This document shows positions 48,422-55,660 of a stretch of DNA of 62,602 nt, piece by piece (the first letter of the stretch is position 1; every line of letters begins with the position of its first letter). The translations under genes and the position numbers were made by a program. The DNA lies in the NCBI GenBank assembly GCA_004124535.1, contig SCKQ01000007.1, positions 1 through 62,602 on the forward strand, given 5' to 3'. This stretch comes from Fidelibacterota bacterium. GTDB taxonomy: Bacteria; Marinisomatota; Marinisomatia; Marinisomatales; TCS55. The notes under the pieces are model-generated. The model was given only the letters and a program-made list of their open reading frames with translations. It did no database searches and was not told the origin of the DNA.

Positions 48422-48877
48422 ATGTTAACAGTAGGTAGCAAGGCACCGGATTTTACACTGCCCGATCAGGATGAGAATGTTGTATCCCTATCTGAATTAA
48501 AAGGGCAGAAAGTGGTTTTATGGTTTTTCCCCAAAGCCAACACCCCTGGCTGAACCATTGAAGGAGAGGGATTCCGGGATGAATTCCAGGCATATCAAGA
48601 TAAAAATATAGCCATTGTTGGTATAAGCGCTGACTCTGTACAGAAGCAGAAGAATTTTTGCGAAAAATTCAATTTTCCATTTTCTATGTTGTCCGATGAG
48701 AATAAGGATACGTTAAAAGCTTACCAGGCCTGGGGCAAAAAGAAGCTTTATGGCCGGGAATACGAAGGTATCATGCGCTACACCTACATCATTGATGAAG
48801 CAGGCAGCATTGCCCACGCCTTCGAAAAAGTGTCTGTTAAAACGCATGCCCAGGATGTCCTGCAGATACTAGACTGA
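48422..48877 (+). CDS. selenocysteine-containing peroxiredoxin (Bcp/PrxQ family), in-frame TGA
   Basis: 151 residues if the TGA at 48551-48553 is read as Sec44. The frame is open through the TGA and both sides are continuous family sequence: VGSKAPDFTLPDQDENVVSL, FFPKANTPG, then [Sec]TIEGEGFRDEF, ISADSVQKQKNF, and FPFSMLSDEN to the natural stop at 48875-48877. In Bcp/PrxQ enzymes the Sec position is the peroxidatic Cys (TPGCT). A hairpin 14 nt after the TGA fits a bacterial SECIS element (48568-48587). The resolving Cys five residues later is Glu49; another Cys is at 80. It would reduce hydroperoxides in the cytoplasm. AGGAG (48412-48416) precedes the ATG. The alternative, a recent nonsense mutation or sequencing error, cannot be ruled out without comparison but fits less well. 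Confidence 0.85.
48568..48587 (+). promoter_or_regulatory. bacterial SECIS-like hairpin for Sec insertion
   Basis: Arm GGGATTC (48568-48574) pairs with GAATTCC (48581-48587): seven pairs including one G-U, with the six-base loop CGGGAT. The loop begins 21 nt after the TGA and has G in its second position. These agree with the known bacterial requirement for a short stem-loop right after UGA, with a G near the start of the apical loop, read by SelB. The element is inside the coding sequence and encodes conserved GFRDEF residues. Confidence 0.75.
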
Positions 48878-48891
48878 AATAACTGATTAAA

Positions 48892-50889
48892 ATGAATCTA
48901 TCATTTATGCGCTCCCGGCGGCTGCGTTATCTTTTGGGAGTGGTGGGGTTGACATGGCTCCTGTTTGTTCTATTTCGGATCGTTTTTTTCTATATCTTCA
49001 AAAATACAGCCGCCGATGTCAGTTCCGCTGACATAACCCGTGCTTTTTGGATGGGTGTTCGTTTTGATCTGCGCCTGTCTATATTGATTTCATTGCCCTT
49101 ATTGATACTGACCATGGTTCCTGTAATAAACATGGGTCGTTCATCTCGAACTCGTTTGGCAGGAAAATGGATCTATGGGATTTTAATCATCAGTACTGTT
49201 GTTTTTTATGCTGCAGATTTCGGACACTTTTCCTATCTCCAGCAGCGCGTGGATATCACAGCTTTGAGCCTGTTGGAAAATCCTGCCATCGCATTGAACA
49301 TGGTTTGGGAAAGTTATCCGGTCGTTTGGTTTGTTTTACTGCTGGGAATAATTTGCCTAAGCTGGATAAAGATCTATAACAAGATCGTGTCTGCAACCAT
49401 CGCGAAACCTCCCAAATACTCTAATAAATCTCACAAAACGATCGGTGTCATTTTCGGTGGACTCATTTACCTTTTCAGTCTTTGGGGTACCTTTGCCCAA
49501 TATGCACTTTTTTGGAGCGATGCTTTTTTCAACCGTGATCCCTTCGTTTCCGCATTGGCCTTAAATCCGGTATTATACTTTTATGATACCACCACATTCA
49601 GCGAAGCGGACTATGATGAAGAGCAAGTTCGGAAATATTATCCATTGATCGCTGCTTGGCTGGGCGTGGATGATCCTGACATGGGAAGTCTGAATTTTAC
49701 CAGGCATGTCAAATCAGACCGAACCTCTGTTACACCGCCTAATGTGGTTATCATTTTCTTGGAATCAGTCGGGTTGAACCGCATGGGACTCATGGGCAAT
49801 CCCTTCGACCCAACACCTACATTGGATAGACTGGCTAGTGATGGTTTATATTTCACGAAATTCTATGTGCCCTGGGTAAGCACATCCCGTTCGGTGTTTA
49901 CCATGGTAACGGGCATCCCGGATGTGGCACGAAATAAAACATCCTCCCGCAATCCACTCATTCGGGATCAATACAGCATCATCTCCCAATTTGAAGATCA
50001 TGATAAATATTACCTGATTGGCGGCAGCGCCAGTTGGGCCAATATCCGCAGCCTCATCACCTATAACCTGAAAGACATGGAGCTCATTGAACTGGGTGAC
50101 TTCGACAGGCCGCGGGTGGATGTATGGGGTATTTCTGACCTGGACTTATTTCGCGAGGCCCACGATCTGTTTTCCAATCGAATGAATGAAAAACCATTTT
50201 TTGCTGTTATACAAACCGCAGGAAACCATAGGCCTTATTCTATTCCTGAAGACAATGCCGGTTTTGTTTTCATGGACGTAGATGAGCAGGAATTGCGGAA
50301 AGCAGGTTTCAATTCAGTAGGTCAGTACAATGCCATGCGTTTTTTGGATCATGCTGCAGGCCGGTTTTTTGATATGGCTGAACATGCAGATTATTTTGAT
50401 AATACCATTTTTGTCCTGTTTGGGGATCACGGCAATGCCGATCCCAGGGCAGAACATATGCCGGCGGACGATTATGCTTTAAGGCTGCGGTCTTATAATG
50501 TGCCGCTGATCATTTACTCTCCGACTCTAGCAATAGAGCCCCGAAAAATTGAAACAGTATGTGGTTTAGCGGACCTCATGCCCACCATAGCCGGTTTGAG
50601 TAGTATTAATTACACGAATAGAACTCTTGGGAGAGATGTATTAAATGTAAAAGATGATTTTGCCTTTATCGTAAATAAAAAAATATCCCCCAGCAGTTAT
50701 GGAATACTGAATAAGAGCAACTATCTGCGCATCTTCCGCAATGGCTCTGGAATGGAATTTCATGACCTGCTGAGTGATGATCCGGCAATGGACATCAAAG
50801 ACGATCTATCAGATCAGACTGAAAAATTCAGGAAAATGACCGCAGGGATCTACGAAACAGCCAAGTATATGTTATACCATAATAATTAA
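48892..50889 (+). CDS. LTA-synthase/MdoB-like sulfatase-fold membrane protein
   Basis: 665 aa. About five N-terminal membrane helices (residues 8-220), then an extracytoplasmic alkaline-phosphatase-superfamily domain: NVVIIFLESVGLNR (metal Glu), the PTLDRLASDGLYFTKFYVPWVSTSRSVFTMVTG block with the catalytic Thr, and LFGDHGN with metal Asp/His. This is the layout of LtaS and of phosphoglycerol/phosphoethanolamine transferases. In a Gram-negative it more likely modifies membrane glucans, lipid A or another envelope glycan; the donor and acceptor are unknown. Confidence 0.88.
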   Translation: MNLSFMRSRRLRYLLGVVGLTWLLFVLFRIVFFYIFKNTAADVSSADITRAFWMGVRFDLRLSILISLPLLILTMVPVINMGRSSRTRLAGKWIYGILIISTVVFYAADFGHFSYLQQRVDITALSLLENPAIALNMVWESYPVVWFVLLLGIICLSWIKIYNKIVSATIAKPPKYSNKSHKTIGVIFGGLIYLFSLWGTFAQYALFWSDAFFNRDPFVSALALNPVLYFYDTTTFSEADYDEEQVRKYYPLIAAWLGVDDPDMGSLNFTRHVKSDRTSVTPPNVVIIFLESVGLNRMGLMGNPFDPTPTLDRLASDGLYFTKFYVPWVSTSRSVFTMVTGIPDVARNKTSSRNPLIRDQYSIISQFEDHDKYYLIGGSASWANIRSLITYNLKDMELIELGDFDRPRVDVWGISDLDLFREAHDLFSNRMNEKPFFAVIQTAGNHRPYSIPEDNAGFVFMDVDEQELRKAGFNSVGQYNAMRFLDHAAGRFFDMAEHADYFDNTIFVLFGDHGNADPRAEHMPADDYALRLRSYNVPLIIYSPTLAIEPRKIETVCGLADLMPTIAGLSSINYTNRTLGRDVLNVKDDFAFIVNKKISPSSYGILNKSNYLRIFRNGSGMEFHDLLSDDPAMDIKDDLSDQTEKFRKMTAGIYETAKYMLYHNN

Positions 50890-51042
50890 TTTAATGTTTC
50901 TGTTGAACCCACGAATGAATCAATGGGTTTGGCTACAATACCCACCCTGCCTTTTTGTGTATTTGCGTAATGTTCACTTGTACAGAAAAGACAGTGTGTT
51001 TAATGTTAATAAGTACAGCAAGCAATGTTAAGGGAGAAGATC

Positions 51043-52152
51043 ATGCAGATCATTAAATTTTCACTCATTTCATTTATATTACTGGGTAGCATATTTGCCC
51101 AGGAAAAAACATTTCATCTTAAATCCGGCGACACCGTAAGCGGTTCCGTTAAGTCCGAAACAGATTCAACTTATACCGTGGTTACCTCGTTTGGAGAGAT
51201 CATTATCAGCAAAAATGATATAAAGCCGGAAGAAGCGTTCATTTTTCTGAAATCCGGTGACAAATTGCGGGGCATCATTATTTCTGAAAGTAACGAAGGT
51301 GTTACCGTAAAAGCCCAGTTTGGCGAAGTATTTATCAGCCAGGATAAGATTGAGCGTATCGATTTTAAAAGCATGGGTAGCGTCAGAAGGGGTTTTTCCC
51401 GACCAGGCCAGTCTGAAGAAGGCCGTTGGTATTATGGTGATGAACGCCTCATTGATATTTATTTTGATCCTACTGGATATACTCTGGGAGATAATGTTCT
51501 TTATTTAAGCGGACTTTCCTGGGGCTATGGCTTATCGGAAAAGGTGCACATTACCTCAAAATGGGGTGGCTATTTTTTCGGGGACCTGAATTTTAGGCCC
51601 AAGTTCATGTTATTTAAAAGTGGTGATTTGAAATCAGAAAAAGCTATGTCAGTTGGTTTCCATTATCATATGCGCGGCCTCCCCAATAAGTATGAGTTGA
51701 AAGACAGAAACTATGATTATTATAATGGAAGTGATAATAATAAGGAATGGGTACAAGTTGGTTCCAAATCAGATGAAGAAGGTTACTATAATGATGAACC
51801 CTTTGGAGATGAAATGTGGTGGGAGGTTTTTGGTGCATTTACCGTTTCAAATTTGAAAGAGTCAGGTCAGGGTCGCATCAACCATACTGTTGGTTCTTCA
51901 ATTACGTCATATTCCGGCTATGATCTTATGCCTCGGGCGTATTATGCCGTAAGCGCTGATGCCCGCCGTCGTCTTAAACTCATTTTTGAGGTTTTCTGGG
52001 ATCCTTATTGGACTAATATGCTTGAGTTCAATGATAATCTAAATATTTCTGATATTGATTTCGATTTTGGTTTTATCTACGCATATAGTGAACAGTTCCG
52101 TATTGGCATTCATTTTCAGCGACCCTTTATCGCATTCTATTACAAATTCTAA
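51043..52152 (+). CDS. outer-membrane-type hypothetical with two SH3-like repeats
   Basis: 369 aa from ATG 51043, which has AGGGAG at 51029-51034 upstream and a clean signal peptide ending SIFAQ. Residues 20-100 carry two copies of an SH3/LSm-like motif (FHLKSGDTVSGSVKSETDST..., FLKSGDKLRGIIISESNEGV..., each ending in FGE..IS.D.I). The rest is aromatic-rich alternating strand sequence ending FIAFYYKF, consistent with an outer-membrane beta barrel. No family name recognised. A similar SH3-like motif occurs in the proteins at 39440-40264 and 11480-12793. A weak inverted repeat lies in the gap before it (50906-50929). Confidence 0.7.
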   Translation: MQIIKFSLISFILLGSIFAQEKTFHLKSGDTVSGSVKSETDSTYTVVTSFGEIIISKNDIKPEEAFIFLKSGDKLRGIIISESNEGVTVKAQFGEVFISQDKIERIDFKSMGSVRRGFSRPGQSEEGRWYYGDERLIDIYFDPTGYTLGDNVLYLSGLSWGYGLSEKVHITSKWGGYFFGDLNFRPKFMLFKSGDLKSEKAMSVGFHYHMRGLPNKYELKDRNYDYYNGSDNNKEWVQVGSKSDEEGYYNDEPFGDEMWWEVFGAFTVSNLKESGQGRINHTVGSSITSYSGYDLMPRAYYAVSADARRRLKLIFEVFWDPYWTNMLEFNDNLNISDIDFDFGFIYAYSEQFRIGIHFQRPFIAFYYKF

Positions 52153-52163
52153 CAGGATTATAA

Positions 52164-52661
52164 ATGAAAATCGCACGCCTTTTCATCATCACTTTATTAT
52201 TGGCTGGTTCATTGCCGGCCCAAGGAGAATTCAAACAAGAAACATACTGGATTTACACCTATTCCAATGAACTCAAAGATTATCAGATCAATGCTATTGA
52301 AGGTGATAATTTGGTTATCAATAATGGCGATTGGGATGTGAAAATTCAAATTGCAGAAATTGAACTCATTGCACTTCCTCCCAAACTGGGAATTCTCGGT
52401 CAAGTGGTTGGCGGCGGAATCGGTGGATACTGTGGTGGAATTGGCGGTTGCTTGATTGGAGTTATGATTTTTCCTGCTGCATTTAATGATGGAGAATCAC
52501 AATTACTAATTTTTATGGCAGCTGGTGCAGCTGCTGGTGTTTATTACGGCAGCAAGTTTGGGGGGAATTTATTAAAAGGCAAACCGGAAATTCTGGTTGA
52601 TATGACCATGTGGACACTGGAAGAAAAAAAGGAATATATTCAAACTAATTTGATCTACTAA
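52164..52661 (+). CDS. secreted hypothetical with glycine-rich hydrophobic segments
   Basis: 165 aa. Signal peptide (MKIARLFIITLLLAGSLPAQG), a short SH3-like strand region (KDYQINAIEGDNLVINNGDWDVKIQIAEIELIA) similar to the preceding protein, and two Gly/Ala-rich hydrophobic stretches (residues about 75-105 and 115-135) of the kind seen in glycine-zipper membrane proteins. It starts 12 nt after the preceding gene, so the pair is probably an operon. Function is not known. Confidence 0.65.
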   Translation: MKIARLFIITLLLAGSLPAQGEFKQETYWIYTYSNELKDYQINAIEGDNLVINNGDWDVKIQIAEIELIALPPKLGILGQVVGGGIGGYCGGIGGCLIGVMIFPAAFNDGESQLLIFMAAGAAAGVYYGSKFGGNLLKGKPEILVDMTMWTLEEKKEYIQTNLIY

Positions 52662-52679
52662 AAAAAAGAAGAAAAGCAT

Positions 52680-52814
52680 ATGTTCCCATCGGTACATACA
52701 GACATACTTGAAAATCCCCGGAAGCAGCGCTCGTCCGTTTTCCTGGAAATGACCCGAAGCTTATGCTCCAAATGCCTAGTGGTGGACGCCAAAATACTGA
52801 AAACAGCCAGTTGA
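52680..52814 (+). pseudogene. 44-residue radical-SAM-like N-terminal remnant
   Basis: ATG 52680 to TGA 52812-52814. Residues 23-39, EMTRSLCSKCLVVDAKI, resemble the N-terminal CxxC segment of MJ0619/Tes-like radical SAM proteins (typically T.SLCP.CL.VIDA.I), which normally continue into a second CPEHG ribbon; here the reading frame ends. The next protein's reading frame overlaps it (52763 onward). It is best explained as the leftover of a deleted radical SAM gene. Resemblance rests on one short motif, so the call is tentative. Confidence 0.35.
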
Positions 52815-53347
52815 TCACAGCCGCCACAGTCTGTCTTGTTGTATTTGGTATATTAGCGATCGTTGATGGTGTCTATTACCATGATATAAAGTATAAACTC
52901 TACCAGGATAAGGAATCCATCCTGGAGCATATTTATCACACGGTCCGTGCGGTCATGTTTCCTATTATGATGTATTGTCTATTTGCACATGACTTTGGCG
53001 GTGTGCTGATGATTGTGGGTATTGGTGCTGTCAGTATTGATTTTATAATGTTAATCTTTGATGTAAAAGAAGAAGGCCGCAGCCGCAACCGTTACGGCGG
53101 CCTGTCCAACGGTGAGTATATGAATCATGTATTTGCCAATACATTTCATTTTGTAGCCATTGCCCTGATCCTGGCCGCTAAACCAGCTGCAGCCTGGACC
53201 ATTGATCCTTCTTTCGCATTGGGTCGACCCTATCCACAGGTAACTGCCTGGCTGGGAAGTGCTTTTGTCGCGGGCGGGGTCATTGCGGCTCTGCTGCACT
53301 TCTGGCAATGGAGTCAATATTTTTCAAGAAAAGTAGCTCAATCATAA
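52763..53347 (+). CDS. multi-helix membrane protein of unknown function
   Basis: 194 aa from ATG 52763; a TTG at 52811 (giving MITAATVCLVVFGILAI) is an equally good start, because the first 16 residues overlap the radical-SAM-like remnant and look unlike the rest. Four hydrophobic helices (about residues 18-35, 60-75, 78-98, 125-143 and 160-178). HTVRAVMFPIMMYCLF and SNGEYMNHVFANTFHF are the most distinctive stretches. No family recognised. Confidence 0.65.
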   Translation: MLQMPSGGRQNTENSQLITAATVCLVVFGILAIVDGVYYHDIKYKLYQDKESILEHIYHTVRAVMFPIMMYCLFAHDFGGVLMIVGIGAVSIDFIMLIFDVKEEGRSRNRYGGLSNGEYMNHVFANTFHFVAIALILAAKPAAAWTIDPSFALGRPYPQVTAWLGSAFVAGGVIAALLHFWQWSQYFSRKVAQS

Positions 53348-53357
53348 ACTCTATGTA

Positions 53358-54098
53358 ATGAAAGTTCATCTACATATATTTTTTATATCATGTTTTTTTC
53401 TAATTAATGTTTACGGCAATGATATGGATCAAGACATTATTGAAATAGCTAGTATTCGATTCAAGGTATTACAACATGGTGAATCTAATCGTCGTTATAT
53501 ATGGATACATGGTGATGAAAAAACGGCCTTGCTGCTGTTGAAGCGTCTTAAGGAAAAAAACAATGGCACTGTTTTTCTGATCGATAATGATAAACGCGAA
53601 GTGGTGATAAACAGCAATATGATAGACCCTAATCGCATCTTTTCTAGGGCAGGTGCAGAAAAAAATTTGATAAAAATGAATTCAAATATTTCAAGATCAA
53701 CAATAGATAAAACGCTGGACATGCTAGATAGGGATCGAGAAAGATTTTTTGATAGGATCAAGCCACCGAACCGTGGATTGCTGTTAGCATTGCATAATAA
53801 TCTTCAAGGCTATTCAATACATGATGAAATAGCTATTAGTAATGAAGTGTCACTGAAAAATAGCGAGCATCCACACCATCATAATTTTTATATATGCACT
53901 AATCGTGATGATTTTAATGTGCTATCCAAGTCACCGTACAATGTTGTTTTGCAAGAAACACCACCCGCTGAGGATAACGGTTCATTATCATGCCTGGCAG
54001 CGCGGAAAGGTGTACGCTATATCAATATTGAGACACGATTAGGATATTTAAGCGTTCAAACAAAGATGCTGCAATATATTGAAGATCATATAGAATAG
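53358..54098 (+). CDS. secreted HGDE protein, possible zinc carboxypeptidase/amidase-like fold
   Basis: 246 aa with an N-terminal signal (MKVHLHIFFISCFFLINVYG). RYIWIHGDEKTALLLL resembles the HxxE zinc-binding start of M14 and succinylglutamate desuccinylase-like hydrolases; ALHNNLQGYSIHDE supplies a His about 95 residues on, and RYINIETRLGYLSVQTKML could provide the catalytic Glu. Other fixed-looking blocks are MIDPNRIFSRAGAEKNL and KSPYNVVLQETPPAEDNGSLS. I do not know a named family; the hydrolase idea is an inference from motif order. Confidence 0.55.
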   Translation: MKVHLHIFFISCFFLINVYGNDMDQDIIEIASIRFKVLQHGESNRRYIWIHGDEKTALLLLKRLKEKNNGTVFLIDNDKREVVINSNMIDPNRIFSRAGAEKNLIKMNSNISRSTIDKTLDMLDRDRERFFDRIKPPNRGLLLALHNNLQGYSIHDEIAISNEVSLKNSEHPHHHNFYICTNRDDFNVLSKSPYNVVLQETPPAEDNGSLSCLAARKGVRYINIETRLGYLSVQTKMLQYIEDHIE

Positions 54099-54131
54099 AT
54101 TAAGATTATTAATAATTATAATTAAGAAAAT

Positions 54132-55037
54132 TTAAATCACCATACTGCCATCGCGGAAGATTGCTTCATTTTGATTATCATCCATATAGCCCATCATAAC
54201 TGAATGGCCATTGACCGTCAGCTGATCTCCCTTTAGTTCGAATGATGTTAAATGCAGTCCTTGATTACCTACTGTAAGGACAGCAGTGTTTTCCGGCAAA
54301 ATATAGAGATGATTCGAATCTTCAATTTCTGTCCATGAAAAATCGACTATATAATCCGCGTCACTTAATCCAATTGTAATATCAGGGTTTTTCTTTGTTA
54401 AGGGTGCCCCGGTATAAAGTGGAAAAACGGCCTGCAGAACAGCCCAGGCAGTACTATTTGGTTCTAACTCAACGTAGAATGTTCCATCATCGTATAAATT
54501 CAGTTTCCGCTGTACATCATTGGCATTGACCAACAGATTATAATGAGAAAGACGAATCCCTTTGTCATCTGAAACAAAGATCAGCGCTTCATCTTCCAGG
54601 TGTGATTTGTATATCGGGTTAAATGTATCGTCCTTTCCCTTGAGGCAATCGGGAAAAGGGTCACTGTCAATCACCCTGTCAGCTGTTATGACATGATCAA
54701 TGTTTTGTAAGGGGTCAGCTGCAAGAATAACGGACGCACCAACTGTCCATACACCAAATACGAGTAATTCTGTATGGGGAAATTGCAAAGGATGGACCCA
54801 AACACGTTCCTTTGGTTTAAGTCCAGTACTTACGAGCCAGTTCGCTATTTTTTGGACTTGGGCATAAAATTTAAGATTGGTCATGCCTATATCAGCAAAG
54901 ATCATTTTACCGTGATGTTTGACATTTTGTCCTTCAACCAGTCCACGCAAGTTGGGGTAAGGCGTCATATATTCAATAGGTTCCACATTGCCCAGGCACT
55001 GCGCCTGGTAAATGCGCTCTGCAAGAGATTTAGTCAA
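54132..55037 (-). CDS. degenerate adenylate-forming (AMP-binding) enzyme-like protein
   Basis: 301 aa. Related to acyl-CoA synthetases: FADIGMTNLKFYAQVQKIANWLVSTGLKPKERVWV (activation-domain entry), HTELLVFGVWTVGASVILAADPLQ, and LTVNGHSVMMGYMDDNQNEAIFRDG near the end. The ATP-binding P-loop normally reading TSGTTGKPKG is reduced to SDDKG (residues around 174-178, then IRLSHYNLLVNAND intact), and the C-terminal AMP-binding subdomain with the catalytic Lys is missing. It is the last gene of the tyrosine operon, 2 nt after the flavin reductase. Likely catalytically dead or doing something different; not obviously a broken frame. Confidence 0.7.
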   Translation of the reverse strand: MTKSLAERIYQAQCLGNVEPIEYMTPYPNLRGLVEGQNVKHHGKMIFADIGMTNLKFYAQVQKIANWLVSTGLKPKERVWVHPLQFPHTELLVFGVWTVGASVILAADPLQNIDHVITADRVIDSDPFPDCLKGKDDTFNPIYKSHLEDEALIFVSDDKGIRLSHYNLLVNANDVQRKLNLYDDGTFYVELEPNSTAWAVLQAVFPLYTGAPLTKKNPDITIGLSDADYIVDFSWTEIEDSNHLYILPENTAVLTVGNQGLHLTSFELKGDQLTVNGHSVMMGYMDDNQNEAIFRDGSMVI

Positions 55038-55039
55038 TA

Positions 55040-55660
55040 CTAATCAGGCTTGATCTTGCGGATAATCTCTAATTTATCAGTAGTGCGGGTGTACATATTT
55101 CCGGCTAGGCGACCGATGGGACGCAATTTTTCAAGATTAATATATCCATCCTCGTATACATCATCATCAATATGAAAAAGAACAATCGTGCCGATAACGA
55201 CAAACCCACCACCAGGGCCTTCATTGCCAACAGGAACGATTTGGTTCAGCTTACATTCAAAACTGATCTTTGCTTCAGCGACTTTGGGCGGAGCAATTTT
55301 TTGACAAGGTACAGGAGTTAAACCTGAAACTTCAAATTCATTCACTTCTGGTTCAAAATCAGTAGAGGTAGAGACCATCTGCTCGGCAAAATCCTCTGAA
55401 ACAATATTGACAGCAAATTCTTCAGTATCACGAATATTATTCAGGGTATCCTTTGTTTTGCCATCATAGCCACGCCGGGCAGGACAAAACATTATCGAAG
55501 GTGGATTTGAACAGATGCCATTGAAATAGGAAAAAGGTGCCAGGTTTTCTAATCCATCTTTTGAAAGAGTAGATACAAAAGCGATGGGCCGCGGCACAAT
55601 GGACCCGATCATAAGTTTATGTGTTTCCAGTAAAGGATGTTCGGTAGGATCGTAGATCAT
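55040..55660 (-). CDS. flavin reductase-like FMN-binding protein
   Basis: 206 aa. FMN split-barrel fold: IGSIVPRPIAFVSTLSKDGLENLAPFSYFNGICSNPPSIMF is the flavin-binding entry, NIRDTEEFAVNIVSEDFAEQM and the LRPIGRLAGNMYTRT end are further family features. Proteins of this type reduce or bind FMN for partner oxygenases. It overlaps hmgA by 4 nt (ATGA), so a supporting role in aromatic-compound oxidation is plausible but unproven. Confidence 0.85.
   Translation of the reverse strand: MIYDPTEHPLLETHKLMIGSIVPRPIAFVSTLSKDGLENLAPFSYFNGICSNPPSIMFCPARRGYDGKTKDTLNNIRDTEEFAVNIVSEDFAEQMVSTSTDFEPEVNEFEVSGLTPVPCQKIAPPKVAEAKISFECKLNQIVPVGNEGPGGGFVVIGTIVLFHIDDDVYEDGYINLEKLRPIGRLAGNMYTRTTDKLEIIRKIKPD

Noticed and set aside
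48686..48877. A separate 63-aa protein beginning after the TGA in the peroxiredoxin gene
   Set aside because: It is the 3' part of the peroxiredoxin; the sequence from 48422 to 48877 forms one continuous family protein with Sec at the TGA.
50906..50929. Inverted repeat AACCCA...TGGGTT after the sulfatase-fold gene as a terminator
   Set aside because: Short stem, long 12-nt loop and no T-run; not enough for a terminator call.
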